This document shows, in pieces, positions 24,036 to 33,048 of a stretch of 42,165 nt of DNA. Source of the stretch: a virus; the IMG/VR virus record IMGVR_UViG_3300024500_000050, positions 1 through 42,165 of that record, one strand, 5' to 3'. Every line of letters starts with the position of its first letter. Position 1 is the stretch's first letter. The notes under the pieces were generated by a model. That model was not told the origin of the DNA. It ran no database searches and saw only the letters and a list, made by a program, of their open reading frames with translations. The position numbers were made by a program, and so were the translations under genes.

Positions 24036-25664
24036 ATGGCTGTAGTGCAAATATCAAAAATTCAGCATCGAAGAGGACGTAAAAATTCAGGTACTAGTTT
24101 ACCGCAGTTAGCCAGCGGAGAAATTGGTTGGGCAATTGACACGCAAGAATTGTTCATAGGTAATGGTAGTGTTAGTGAAGGTGCTCCGTATGTGGGCAAC
24201 ACTAAAATTATTACAGAACACGACAACATTCTTGACCTAGCATTACAATATCAGTACAAGAGAAATGATGCCACAATCCAAACAGGTCCAAGCGCCGCGC
24301 AACCGATACAACGTACTGTTCAAGAACGTCTTGATGATGTAGTTTCTGTTAGAGCATTTGGTGCTGTGGGAAATGGTACTACAGACGATACATTAGCCAT
24401 TCAACGTGCTATTGATCAATTATATCTAAACGATGCTACCAAAGGATCTACAGCCAGCAGAATTAAATTAGTGTTTGAAGCAGGTATCTATAAAATTACT
24501 TCTCCACTACGTATTCCTCCTTATGCAAACTTACAAGGTGCTGGCAAAGATAAAACAGTGATTCGCCAGACAGGTGCATTTGCAGTAGCATATACAGTTG
24601 GTAGCGACAGTACTCCAGGTGTCTATACAGACACATCTACTATGACCAGTTTAAATCAACCACAGTTAATAGGCATGTCCGACATGACCTTAGAAAATAC
24701 TGTGGCAAATAAGCCTGGCTTAGAATTAATAGCCGCTAAAAATTCTACATTTAGTAATCTAAAGATTAAAGGTGTATGGGCATACCCAAGTACAGCCTTA
24801 AATGCAGACAGCGTTGGATTAAGATTAGTGGCAAAATCAGCCAGCGTATCTTGTACTGGTAATTTGTTTGACAATGTTGACATTACAAACTTTGCTTATG
24901 GTATCGACAGTACATACGACATCGAATCTAATCATTTTACCAACAGTACATTCTATGAACTACGTAGAGGAATTAGATTTGGCCACAACGTAGATTCATT
25001 AGCCAGTGGACGTCAGTATGGTCCGCACGAAAACAAAGTTACACATTCACGTTTTTCTAGAATTACAGAAACTGGATACGAAATTATTGCAGGTACAGGC
25101 AACGTATCTGAAAGCAATACCTATGTACAAGTTGGTAATGACGGCGGTACTGAAGAAACTGCAACCTATGAAGTAGTTAATTTTGTTTCAGGCGGTAACG
25201 TTTCTACTAACGATTACTTTGAAAGAAGTATCGAATTAACTTCTAATCCAACATACTTGAATTCTATTCCTTATATTCCAGAAGTAAAAGGCATAGTAAA
25301 ATCGGAACACAAATACAACAACGAAATTTATATCGACTCGGGTGCAACTGGTAGTCCGTTTATTAAACTGCCTGCTAATACCAGCACTTCTCACATCATT
25401 CATTATTTCTATACAAGCCCTGCACAGGCCGTTACAAGACAAGGAACTATTTTTGTTAATGTAGATAGAGAAAATGATCTAGTACACCTTACAGACGACT
25501 GTAGTACCATTGGTAATTCTTCAAACATTGAAGACCTAAGTTTTTCAGCAACTTTAGAAAACGCAGGAACATTTACCAATGATCCAACTGTGTTTGTTAG
25601 ATATACAAATACAGCAGTCTCTGAGGATGGTTATATTAACTATTGGTACGAAACAATTAGTTAA
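24036..25664 (+). CDS. Tail spike/depolymerase with pectate-lyase (beta-helix) fold
   Basis: A 542-residue spike. The N-terminus (SGEIGWAIDTQELFIGNG, residues 27-44) is the common fibre anchor motif. SVRAFGAVGNGTTDDTLAIQ at residues 104-123 marks a Pectate_lyase_3-type right-handed beta-helix, followed by rungs such as LIGMSDMTLEN, NSTFSNLKIKG and NLFDNVDITN. The C-terminus is beta-rich. These proteins bind and often cleave host polysaccharide. Catalytic residues cannot be assigned. With the deacetylases at 3.7-4.8 kb it suggests a polysaccharide-coated host. Confidence 0.88.
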   Translation: MAVVQISKIQHRRGRKNSGTSLPQLASGEIGWAIDTQELFIGNGSVSEGAPYVGNTKIITEHDNILDLALQYQYKRNDATIQTGPSAAQPIQRTVQERLDDVVSVRAFGAVGNGTTDDTLAIQRAIDQLYLNDATKGSTASRIKLVFEAGIYKITSPLRIPPYANLQGAGKDKTVIRQTGAFAVAYTVGSDSTPGVYTDTSTMTSLNQPQLIGMSDMTLENTVANKPGLELIAAKNSTFSNLKIKGVWAYPSTALNADSVGLRLVAKSASVSCTGNLFDNVDITNFAYGIDSTYDIESNHFTNSTFYELRRGIRFGHNVDSLASGRQYGPHENKVTHSRFSRITETGYEIIAGTGNVSESNTYVQVGNDGGTEETATYEVVNFVSGGNVSTNDYFERSIELTSNPTYLNSIPYIPEVKGIVKSEHKYNNEIYIDSGATGSPFIKLPANTSTSHIIHYFYTSPAQAVTRQGTIFVNVDRENDLVHLTDDCSTIGNSSNIEDLSFSATLENAGTFTNDPTVFVRYTNTAVSEDGYINYWYETIS

Positions 25665-25667
25665 TAC

Positions 25668-26093
25668 ATGGTTCTCAAACGATTCGAAGATCGCCTAGCC
25701 GCCTGGAGAGGTCTCAGAGACCAATTAACCTCTGACACTGATCCAATTCAAACAGCCATAGACTTTTGGAACACAATTCCAAAATCTGTGCGTAACATCG
25801 ATCCTTATGACCAAACAACATGGCCAGATCCATGGGAGATGATTGAGGAGAATGTCTATTGCGAGTACACCGCAACACTGGCAATTGGATATACATTAAT
25901 GCTAACTGAAAAATTTAAAGATTGGCATTATGAGATTCAAGTTGGCCTTGACAAAGAACAGTCCAAGTTATATTATATGTTAATTGCGGGCGACCGTGTA
26001 ATAGGACTAGACCAAGAAAAAAGTGTGCATATTAAAGACATTCCAAAGAACATACATATAGAAAAAACTCATGTATTGTCCGAACAGTTTTGA
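25668..26093 (+). CDS. Hypothetical protein downstream of the spike
   Basis: A 141-residue soluble protein with Trp-rich N-terminal half (LAAWRGLRDQL, DFWNTIPKSV, TTWPDPWEMIEENVYCEY) and a beta-rich C-terminal half (HYEIQVGLDKEQSKLYYMLI). It starts 3 bases after the spike stop, so it is co-translated with it. A spike-assembly or chaperone role is suggested by position only. No family is recognised with confidence. Confidence 0.65.
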   Translation: MVLKRFEDRLAAWRGLRDQLTSDTDPIQTAIDFWNTIPKSVRNIDPYDQTTWPDPWEMIEENVYCEYTATLAIGYTLMLTEKFKDWHYEIQVGLDKEQSKLYYMLIAGDRVIGLDQEKSVHIKDIPKNIHIEKTHVLSEQF

Positions 26094-26098
26094 ACAGT

Positions 26099-26106
26099 AC
26101 TAAATA
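26099..26106 (+). promoter_or_regulatory. Late-promoter-like motif (ACTAAATA)
   Basis: ACTAAATA, 24 bases before nrdA; ribosome binding site gaggcg follows. nrdA is usually an early/middle gene, so this copy may be fortuitous. Confidence 0.35.
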
Positions 26107-26130
26107 TCATACTTTGCAATCGAGGCGTAA

Positions 26131-28458
26131 ATGACAAATATAACAGTAATAAAAAGAAACGGTAACAGAGAGAAATTAACGATTGAAAAGTGGCAGGCAC
26201 AGGTAGCGAAAGTATGTGCTGGTATTGCAGACGTAAGTCAGTCGATGATTGAAATTAAAGCACAGCCTCATTTCTATGATGGCATTACTACTCAAGAAAT
26301 CGATGAAATTACACTACGAGCGATTGTAGATTTAATTGACGTTGAACATAATCCAGATGTAGGTCATGTAAATTATCAATATGTAGCAGGCAAGCAACGC
26401 TTGAGTATGCTACGTAAGGATGTATATGGCGAATACGAGCCTCCTCGCCTCTACGAGATCGTAAAGAAAAATATTGAAGTCGGACTATACACACCAGAAC
26501 TAATGAATTGGTATAGCGAAGATGATTGGAATAGAATGGATGATATGTTAGACCATTCTAAAGATGAAGAGTATAGTTATGCGGCTATTGAGCAGTTAAT
26601 AGAGAAGTATTTGGTACGCAATCGTGCGACAAAGGAAATTTATGAAACTCCACAGGTTAGATATATGGTGGCCGCGGCTACAGTCTTCCATAAGGAAGAA
26701 CCGAATAGTGCAAGAATGCGTTACATTAAAGAATACTATGCGGCAGCATCCGATGGTTTGTTTACTCTTGCTACACCTGTGTTGGCAGGGCTTGGCACTC
26801 CAACTAAGCAGTTTTCTAGTTGTGTTCTTATCCGCAGTGACGACGATCTGGATAGCATATTTGCTTCTGGAGAGATGATGGCTAAGTACGCCAGTAAGAG
26901 AGCGGGGATTGGATTGGAAATCGGTCGACTACGCCCATTGGGCTCCCCGATCCGTGGTGGAGAAATCATGCACACTGGCATGATCCCCTTCTTGAAGAAG
27001 TGGTTCGGTGATTTAAGGAGTTGCAGTCAAGGAGGCATTCGTAATGCAAGTGCTACTGTGTTTTATCCTATTTGGCATCATCAGTTCGATGATCTTATTG
27101 TTCTCAAGAATAATCAAGGAACTGAGGAGACAAGAGTCCGCCACATGGACTACGGAGTCGTCCTCTCAGCGTTCTTTTGGCGCCGATTCAAGAACAAAGA
27201 AAACATAACATTCTTTGATCCTAATGAAGTACCAGATTTGTACGAAGCATTTTATCAGGATACTAAACTATTTGAAGAATTATATGTCAAATATGAAAAG
27301 CAAAAAGATCTTCGCAAGAAAGTAATTTCAGCAGAAGAAGTTTTTAAAGGCGGTATTCTAAAAGAACGTACAGACACAGGACGTATCTATCTTGTGTTTG
27401 TAGACAACGTAATGAACCAAGGTCCATTTGATCCTGAGTATCATACAATCTATCAAAGTAATTTGTGCTGTGAAATACTATTACCTACTAAGCCATTTAA
27501 GCGTCTCGATGACGATGCTGGTCGTATCGCTCTCTGTACTCTGGGCTCCATTAATTGGGGAGCATTCCGCAATCCTGAGGATATGCGTAGAGCTTGCCGC
27601 ATCCTTCAGCGTAGTCTATGCAACATACTGGACTACCAAGACTTCCTAAGTATTCAAAGTAAACTAAGCAACGACGAAATCCAACCATTGGGTATTGGCG
27701 TTACTAACTTAGCATACTGGCACGCCAAGCGTGGACTCAAGTATGGCGAAAAAGATGCACTACAAGATGTCAAGACATGGATGGAGCATCAAGCCTACTA
27801 CCTAACAGAAGCCACAGTTGAATTGGCCAAAGAACGTGGACCTTGTCTGCATAGCGCACATACACGATACGGTCAGGGAGAGTTTCCTTGGGAGTTACGT
27901 GCTAAAGGTGTTAATGAACTAGCAGACTTTACTCCGGAACTTGATTGGGAAACTTTGCGTGGCGAGATGTTAGAACACGGAGTTAGAAATGCTACACTTA
28001 TGGCCATTGCCCCTGTTGAAAGTTCTAGTGTTGTCATTAACAGCACTAATGGCATTGAAATGCCTATGTCGCTTATTTCAGTTAAGGAAAGCAAAGCAGG
28101 TTCCTTTGTACAAGTTGTCCCCGAGTATCATAAACTCAAGAACAAATATCAAATGATGTGGGAACAGAAAGACTGCGATGGTTACTTAAAGACTGCGGCT
28201 GTACTTGCGGCCTATGTTGACCAGTCAATTAGTACAAACACATTCTACAATCCAGCACACTTTGCGGATCGTAAAGTGCCAACTACATTGATTGCTAAGA
28301 ACTTGATGCAGGCACACTACTGGGGACTAAAAACTTTCTATTATAGCCTAATCAACAAGGCAGGTAGTAAAGCCAAAGAAGAAGAACTAGTACAAACTGT
28401 AGCACAGAATTATGTAGAAGTAGATTTAGAAGACGATTGTGAGGCATGTAAATTATAA
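26131..28458 (+). CDS. nrdA: Ribonucleoside-diphosphate reductase, class Ia alpha subunit
   Basis: A 775-residue catalytic subunit that reduces NDPs to dNDPs. An ATP-cone lies at the N-terminus (VIKRNGNREKLTIEKW). Active-site residues by comparison with E. coli: Cys231 (FSSCVLI, E. coli 225), Asn444-Cys446-Glu448 (SNLCCEI, E. coli 437/439/441), Cys469 (IALCTLGSIN, E. coli 462). The C-terminal redox pair is CEAC (770/773). It is complete and near the usual length. It overlaps a 57-residue gene by one base (TAATG), which in turn overlaps nrdB. It supplies dNTPs for phage replication, with the glutaredoxin downstream as likely electron donor. Confidence 0.97.
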   Translation: MTNITVIKRNGNREKLTIEKWQAQVAKVCAGIADVSQSMIEIKAQPHFYDGITTQEIDEITLRAIVDLIDVEHNPDVGHVNYQYVAGKQRLSMLRKDVYGEYEPPRLYEIVKKNIEVGLYTPELMNWYSEDDWNRMDDMLDHSKDEEYSYAAIEQLIEKYLVRNRATKEIYETPQVRYMVAAATVFHKEEPNSARMRYIKEYYAAASDGLFTLATPVLAGLGTPTKQFSSCVLIRSDDDLDSIFASGEMMAKYASKRAGIGLEIGRLRPLGSPIRGGEIMHTGMIPFLKKWFGDLRSCSQGGIRNASATVFYPIWHHQFDDLIVLKNNQGTEETRVRHMDYGVVLSAFFWRRFKNKENITFFDPNEVPDLYEAFYQDTKLFEELYVKYEKQKDLRKKVISAEEVFKGGILKERTDTGRIYLVFVDNVMNQGPFDPEYHTIYQSNLCCEILLPTKPFKRLDDDAGRIALCTLGSINWGAFRNPEDMRRACRILQRSLCNILDYQDFLSIQSKLSNDEIQPLGIGVTNLAYWHAKRGLKYGEKDALQDVKTWMEHQAYYLTEATVELAKERGPCLHSAHTRYGQGEFPWELRAKGVNELADFTPELDWETLRGEMLEHGVRNATLMAIAPVESSSVVINSTNGIEMPMSLISVKESKAGSFVQVVPEYHKLKNKYQMMWEQKDCDGYLKTAAVLAAYVDQSISTNTFYNPAHFADRKVPTTLIAKNLMQAHYWGLKTFYYSLINKAGSKAKEEELVQTVAQNYVEVDLEDDCEACKL

Positions 28459-28631
28459 TGGACGCTTACGACATACATCAAGAAATATTTAAAGCGTGGC
28501 AACAGTTGGCACACAAGGCCGATGCTACGAATATTAAGAAAAACTTTACTGAAGTTCCTGTGTACGTCGATGGCCGTCCAGTTAAACGTGTAACAATCGT
28601 AGACGGACAAATAACATTGGAAACAAAATGA
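28458..28631 (+). CDS. 57-residue protein between nrdA and nrdB
   Basis: A small gene filling the nrdA-nrdB gap. Its ATG shares the A of the nrdA stop (TAATG) and its TGA overlaps the nrdB start (ATGA), so all three are translationally coupled. The product starts MDAYDIHQEIFKAWQQLAH and continues with a strand-turn-strand segment PVYVDGRPVKRVTIVDGQI. No motif is recognised. Position suggests a modulator of the reductase or simply a filler gene; that is speculation. Confidence 0.72.
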   Translation: MDAYDIHQEIFKAWQQLAHKADATNIKKNFTEVPVYVDGRPVKRVTIVDGQITLETK

Positions 28632-29728
28632 GTAAAGCGCAATACAATTTAAACACAAAGACAGACTATCTTAATCGTAAGATGTTCTTGGACCCACAGG
28701 GTCCTGTTACTATTCAAAGATTTGAGGAAGTAAAGTATCCTAAAATTCAAAATTTCGAAACTACTGCTCGCGGCTTCTTTTGGGTACCTGAAGAAATTAG
28801 TTTAACTAAGGACGCACAGGACTTTAAAGATGCCAGCGATGCCGTAAAACATATCTTTACATCTAACTTGTTGCGTCAAACAGCGTTAGATAGTTTACAA
28901 GGCCGTGGCCCAAGTCAAATCTTTACTCCGGTCGTAAGTCTGCCAGAACTAGAAGCACTGGTTTACAACTGGACATTCTTTGAAACAAATATTCATAGTC
29001 GTAGTTACAGTCATATCATCCGTAACATCTATAATGTGCCTAAAGAAGTATTCAATACTATCCACGACACTAAAGAGATTGTAGACATGGCTAGTAGTGT
29101 AGGCAAGTATTATGACGACCTACACTTAATTAACTGCCGCAAAGAACTAGGCGAAGAAATTTCCGAAGTAGAACACGTCAAGTCAATTTGGTTAGCGTTG
29201 AACGCAAGTTATGCCTTAGAAGCATTCCGCTTTATGGTATCGTTTGCTACAAGTCTAGCAATGGTAGAAAATAAAATCTTTATTGGTAATGGCAACATTA
29301 TCAGTTTAATTCTACAAGATGAATTACTACACAAAGGTTGGACTGCCTATTTGATCAATCAAGTAGTCAAAGAAGATCCACGCTTTGCTCGAATCAAGAC
29401 AGAGTGTGAAGCAGAAGTCTTGGCGCTATATATGGATGTAATACGTGAAGAAAAAGCATGGGCCGACTACTTGTTCCAAAAAGGACCAGTGATTGGATTA
29501 AACGCTAACATTCTTAAAGACTTTGTAGATTACACCGCATATAACGCACTCAAGGAGATTGGCATTAAGTACACTAACCCTGCACCTAAGACAACTCCTA
29601 TTCCTTGGTTTAACAAGCACAGCGATACTAGTAAAAAACAAACTGCTCTACAAGAGAATGAAAGCACTAACTACGTTATTGGCGTTATGAGCGATGCAAT
29701 CGATTATGACGCATTACCAAATTTATAA
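28628..29728 (+). CDS. nrdB: Ribonucleoside-diphosphate reductase, class Ia beta subunit
   Basis: A 366-residue R2 subunit that houses the di-iron/tyrosyl radical site. Ligands by comparison with E. coli: Asp88, Glu119, His123, radical Tyr127, Glu213, Glu231 and His234. Glu-to-His spacing in the first helix is E-T-N-I-H (ExxxH), one residue longer than E-T-I-H in E. coli, while all flanking spacings match. The C-terminal tail (YDALPNL) fits the NrdA-docking peptide. Iron dependence ties it to the Fe-S and heme oxygenase genes further right. Confidence 0.96.
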   Translation: MSKAQYNLNTKTDYLNRKMFLDPQGPVTIQRFEEVKYPKIQNFETTARGFFWVPEEISLTKDAQDFKDASDAVKHIFTSNLLRQTALDSLQGRGPSQIFTPVVSLPELEALVYNWTFFETNIHSRSYSHIIRNIYNVPKEVFNTIHDTKEIVDMASSVGKYYDDLHLINCRKELGEEISEVEHVKSIWLALNASYALEAFRFMVSFATSLAMVENKIFIGNGNIISLILQDELLHKGWTAYLINQVVKEDPRFARIKTECEAEVLALYMDVIREEKAWADYLFQKGPVIGLNANILKDFVDYTAYNALKEIGIKYTNPAPKTTPIPWFNKHSDTSKKQTALQENESTNYVIGVMSDAIDYDALPNL

Positions 29729-29737
29729 GAGAGAAGT

Positions 29738-29980
29738 ATGATTACAGTATATTCAAAACAAAACTGTCCGTTTTGTGACAGAGCAAAAGCATTGTTAGAA
29801 AGCAAAGGTATTCCATTTAAAACAATTATGATGGAAGATGAACCAGATGCACGTGAGTTCCTTATGGATCAAGGCTTGCGTAGTGTTCCACAAATTTTTA
29901 AGGATGGCGTTCTCCTTCCTGGTGGCTATCAGGGCCTAGCAGGTAAAGACGAAGCATTTTTTGAAACATTAAAGGGATAA
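29738..29980 (+). CDS. Glutaredoxin
   Basis: An 80-residue thiol oxidoreductase with CPFC (Cys10/Cys13), the cis-Pro motif RSVPQIF and the C-terminal GGYQGL glutathione-binding loop. It probably re-reduces ribonucleotide reductase, like T4 nrdC, and lies 9 bases after nrdB. Confidence 0.93.
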   Translation: MITVYSKQNCPFCDRAKALLESKGIPFKTIMMEDEPDAREFLMDQGLRSVPQIFKDGVLLPGGYQGLAGKDEAFFETLKG

Positions 29981-29981
29981 T

Positions 29982-30275
29982 ATGTTAATTGACAAAGGCG
30001 TATCAGTAGGCGAAGTAATTACACTTAAACTAACTTCAGGAGAAGAATTAGTAGCCAAACTTACAGAGGAAACAGCAACTTACTATAAGTTGAGTAAGCC
30101 AATGGTTATTGGTATGGGTGCAAAAGGACCAGGACTTATGCCGTATTTGTTTACAGTAAGTCCCGACAAAGAAGTTAAACTACTTAAGACTACTGTAACT
30201 GTAGCAGAAGCAACAGACAAACAGTTTGCAGATCAGTTCATTCAAACAACAACTGGGATCACGTTAGCGTCTTAA
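29982..30275 (+). CDS. Sm-like fold protein
   Basis: A 97-residue protein. GEVITLKLTSGEELVAKLTE followed by a YYKLSKPMVIG strand matches the Sm1 motif pattern of LSm/Hfq-like proteins; Sm2 is less clear. LSm proteins form rings that bind RNA. Related small proteins occur in marine T4-like phages as far as I recall. RNA binding is not proven here. It starts 1 base after the glutaredoxin stop and meets the minus-strand structural gene tail to tail. Confidence 0.6.
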   Translation: MLIDKGVSVGEVITLKLTSGEELVAKLTEETATYYKLSKPMVIGMGAKGPGLMPYLFTVSPDKEVKLLKTTVTVAEATDKQFADQFIQTTTGITLAS

Positions 30276-31937
30276 TTACGCTGAAAACGGTTGATCTAAA
30301 CTACTAGGCAAGGCCGCTTCAGGCTTTGCCTTTATCAAATCCGCATACGTTTTAAAATATTTTGCTTCCTCTTCATCGGATAATACAGCCGATGTTTTAA
30401 TAGCAGTTTCAATACTCAACGGTGCTTCGCCGTATGTTTTATTTTCGTCAAATAACTTTTTAAGCAATTGCCACTGACGTGCTCTCTCATTAGTTTGAGC
30501 TTGAGTACGACTAGCACCTTTCCAAAAAACAGAATATTCTTGGAAGTTTGCGTTAAGTTTATCACGCTTATCTGAGTAATACGTTTCTTCGGCTGTTCTA
30601 GTAGCAGGATCTGGTTTGTCTTTTACTACTTGTCTTCCTTTATCTCGTATAGCAACATATCCAGGGTACCAAGCATTAAGATTTTTTTCAAAATTATCTT
30701 TGGCAGTAATAGTCTCGAAGTAAGTCCTAATTTGTCTCCATTTTATTGCATAGGCTTCAACAAATGCCTCTGAAATTTTTTCATTAGGATCTTTGCCAAA
30801 GATTCCTGTTTTAGGTGTAGTTGTAGTAGTAGTTTCAGGTTCTTTAATTTTTGTTTCTTTAATCTCAGACTCTGGAGACTTAGGCGGTTGTGCTGGATTG
30901 CTGGCAGCGGCCTGTGCAACAACTTTATTAATTTGTGCGGCACTAACTTGACTAGCATCAATCGTAGCGGCCCTGGCCGTGGCCATAATGCCACCTGCAG
31001 GTTGAGCCAATTGATTAGCAAATGCAAATGCCTTTAAATCTGCAACACCTGCACTAACAGCCGTATTGGCTTTAGTTTCGATTGCACCAAATGCCGCAGT
31101 AAGACCAGCACCCGCAGTAGTCATAGCAGTTTTTAAATTTGCTAGACTACTTAACTTACTGGCATTATCAGGATTAGCGGCAAATGTAGTATATGCCGGA
31201 TTAGTAATAGGAGGACCACTGGGATTCTGTGGATCCGGGATAGTCTGCGGAGGTACACTATTAGCAAACGAAGTAATTGATGCGCCTGCGCCGGTGGCAA
31301 GACTTGATACTTTATCTAAACCTGCCTTAGCAAAATTAGATGCGGTGTTTAATGCCGCAGGAAGTTTTGCACCAAAGTCTGCTCCTGCCTGTGCTACAGT
31401 TTTACTAACAGCCTCTGCCTGTGCTTTTAGAGCGGCAGGTCCATCTTGAAATATAGCCAATGCACCGCTGGCGGCTTTTAGTTGTTCTTCAGTTGGTGGT
31501 GCACCGGCTGCTAATGCTTTCTTAGTTGTTAGATCCATATTAGCCTGTGCTACTGCCATTAATTTAGGAAGTTGCGCCTGCGCCGCGGCCATCTTTGCGG
31601 CTACTGCGGCCTGTGCAGAAGCAAGTCCTTCGCTGACATCAGAAGGCAATGATCCAGCAACGTCGCCGATTTTATTAATCGAAGCGGTAATACTTTTATT
31701 AATAGATCCATTTTTAATAGCATCTATAGTAGCATTTAAACTAGGACCATTAGAATCTGCCGGGGGAGTAAATGTGCCTGCATCTGCAGGAGGCTTAGGA
31801 AATGAACTGGCTATCTTCTTTGCCGCATCATTAACTATACTAGCCGCAGATTTGATTAATGTACCGGTTTGTTGACCAAATCCATTAGTAGCAAAATCAA
31901 ACCCATCTGGTGGGCTAGGTAAATTTAGTAAAGGCAT
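30276..31937 (-). CDS. Ala-rich structural protein paired with PAAR protein
   Basis: A 553-residue protein. Residues 1-370 are Ala/Ser/Pro-rich and helical with low complexity (for example SAQAAVAAKMAAAQAQLPKL); residues 370-390 form a Thr/Glu/Pro linker; the C-terminal 160 residues are a compact, helical, Trp/Tyr-containing domain (WRQIRTYFETITAKDNFEKN). It starts 2 bases after the PAAR stop. A baseplate or spike-associated role, perhaps cargo delivered with the spike, is inferred from this linkage. It could also be a tape-measure-like or internal protein. No enzymatic motif is seen. Confidence 0.7.
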   Translation of the reverse strand: MPLLNLPSPPDGFDFATNGFGQQTGTLIKSAASIVNDAAKKIASSFPKPPADAGTFTPPADSNGPSLNATIDAIKNGSINKSITASINKIGDVAGSLPSDVSEGLASAQAAVAAKMAAAQAQLPKLMAVAQANMDLTTKKALAAGAPPTEEQLKAASGALAIFQDGPAALKAQAEAVSKTVAQAGADFGAKLPAALNTASNFAKAGLDKVSSLATGAGASITSFANSVPPQTIPDPQNPSGPPITNPAYTTFAANPDNASKLSSLANLKTAMTTAGAGLTAAFGAIETKANTAVSAGVADLKAFAFANQLAQPAGGIMATARAATIDASQVSAAQINKVVAQAAASNPAQPPKSPESEIKETKIKEPETTTTTTPKTGIFGKDPNEKISEAFVEAYAIKWRQIRTYFETITAKDNFEKNLNAWYPGYVAIRDKGRQVVKDKPDPATRTAEETYYSDKRDKLNANFQEYSVFWKGASRTQAQTNERARQWQLLKKLFDENKTYGEAPLSIETAIKTSAVLSDEEEAKYFKTYADLIKAKPEAALPSSLDQPFSA

Positions 31938-31939
31938 TG

Positions 31940-32257
31940 TTACGCTCCGTCATTAAACACATTAGAACTTCCGGTGATAGTTGTATATGTATCTCCGCCT
32001 TGTCCAAGGCCTGTATCTCCAATACGATGCACAGGCAAGTTTTCTGCAAACACAGTAGCAGATCCAGTAAGTGTTTGGCTAGTATGTCCGCAGGATTGTT
32101 CGCCAGGATCTCTAGTGGCTACTAGTTGTGCTAGGTTGTTTGTAAACACAGTACTGCATCCGGCAATGTGTGTGGTAGTATAATCTACCGGTGGGCTAGG
32201 GGAGTGCAAAGGACATTTTCCTTCTCCCAAATCTGTTAATCTTGCTAGTGCTGGCAT
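31940..32257 (-). CDS. PAAR-domain spike-tip protein
   Basis: A 105-residue protein (ATG 32257; an ATG two codons upstream, at 32263, overlaps the promoter motif). PAAR proteins form the sharp, metal-capped tip of contractile-tail spikes. It begins MPALARLTDLGEG and repeats the pattern TTTHIAGCSTVFTNNL, GSATVFAENLPVHRIGD, TTITGSSNVFNDG, typical of the family's three-fold beta repeats. Conserved Cys/His residues (CPLHSP, HIAGC, SCGH) could bind the tip metal. Its promoter places +1 at the ATG. Confidence 0.88.
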   Translation of the reverse strand: MPALARLTDLGEGKCPLHSPSPPVDYTTTHIAGCSTVFTNNLAQLVATRDPGEQSCGHTSQTLTGSATVFAENLPVHRIGDTGLGQGGDTYTTITGSSNVFNDGA

Positions 32258-32262
32258 ATTCA

Positions 32263-32270
32263 TATTTATC
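32263..32270 (-). promoter_or_regulatory. Late-promoter-like motif (GATAAATA, minus strand), leaderless spacing
   Basis: GATAAATA on the minus strand ends 5 bases before ATG 32257. It is back to back with the plus-strand promoter of the Fe-S genes. Confidence 0.55.
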
Positions 32271-32272
32271 GG

Positions 32273-32322
32273 TTGACAACTACCAAAAATAATACTAAAC
32301 TACGATAATTGTGCGATAAATA
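32273..32322 (+). promoter_or_regulatory. Dual promoter of the Fe-S cluster genes
   Basis: TTGACA (32273-32278), 17-base spacer, TAAACT (32296-32301, 4 of 6), followed by GATAAATA (32315-32322). Ribosome binding site cggaga precedes ATG 32344. Confidence 0.6.
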
Positions 32323-32343
32323 TTACTACAACGGAGACACGAC

Positions 32344-32649
32344 ATGATTACAATAACAGAAACCGCTGAAAAAGAAATTCAAATGGTGCTGGATGAAAGC
32401 AAAGAAAAATACCTTAGAATTGCAATAGAAGGTGGAGGATGTTCGGGATTTAATTACGTGTTCGATTTTGCAAAAAACAAAGAAGAAGACGACTTTGAAT
32501 TTGGTAGAATATTAATAGATTCAATGAGCATGAACTATTTGCAAGGAGCCAAAGTCGACTTTATCGATGACTTAATGGGCTCTAGTTTTAATATTGAAAA
32601 TCCAAATGCACAAACAACTTGTGGATGTGGAAGTTCGTTTTCAGTTTAA
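32344..32649 (+). CDS. A-type Fe-S carrier (IscA/ErpA family), copy 1
   Basis: A 101-residue HesB-like protein that passes Fe-S clusters to target proteins. The three ligand Cys are present: GGGCSGF (Cys33) and TTCGCGSSF (Cys93, Cys95). It is the first gene of a three-gene Fe-S cluster with an early-type and a late-type promoter. It is more acidic than the second copy and could serve a different client. ErpA versus IscA cannot be separated from sequence alone. Confidence 0.92.
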   Translation: MITITETAEKEIQMVLDESKEKYLRIAIEGGGCSGFNYVFDFAKNKEEDDFEFGRILIDSMSMNYLQGAKVDFIDDLMGSSFNIENPNAQTTCGCGSSFSV

Positions 32650-32658
32650 GGAGATTAA

Positions 32659-33048
32659 ATGGCTTATTCCGATAGAGTTATAGATCACTACGAAAATCCT
32701 CGCAACGTAGGTAGTTTCCCTAAAGACGAGGAAGGCGTTGGCACAGGCATGGTGGGAGCACCTGCTTGCGGCGACGTGATGAAGTTACAAATTAAAGTTA
32801 ATAACGAGGGCATTATTGAGGATGCGAAATTCAAGACATACGGATGCGGAAGTGCTATTGCTAGTTCATCGTTGGTCACCGAGTGGCTCAAAGGAAAAAC
32901 GTTGGATCAAGCGGGAGAGATTAAGAACAGCGCGATTGCCGAAGAACTTGCACTTCCACCCGTTAAAATCCATTGTTCAATTCTTGCGGAAGATGCTATC
33001 AAAGCCGCAGTAGCAGACTACAAGGCAAAAAATGATATCACTGTCTGA
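32659..33048 (+). CDS. iscU: Fe-S cluster scaffold IscU
   Basis: A complete 129-residue scaffold. Key residues fall at the same numbers as in E. coli IscU: Cys37 and Asp39 (PACGD), Cys63 (YGCGSA), His105 and Cys106, and the chaperone-recognition motif LPPVK at 99-103. In bacteria IscU takes sulfur from IscS and is unloaded by the Hsp70 HscA with HscB. No iscS, hscA or hscB lies in the window, so host partners or the phage DnaK would be needed. It overlaps the next gene by 17 bases. Confidence 0.95.
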   Translation: MAYSDRVIDHYENPRNVGSFPKDEEGVGTGMVGAPACGDVMKLQIKVNNEGIIEDAKFKTYGCGSAIASSSLVTEWLKGKTLDQAGEIKNSAIAEELALPPVKIHCSILAEDAIKAAVADYKAKNDITV

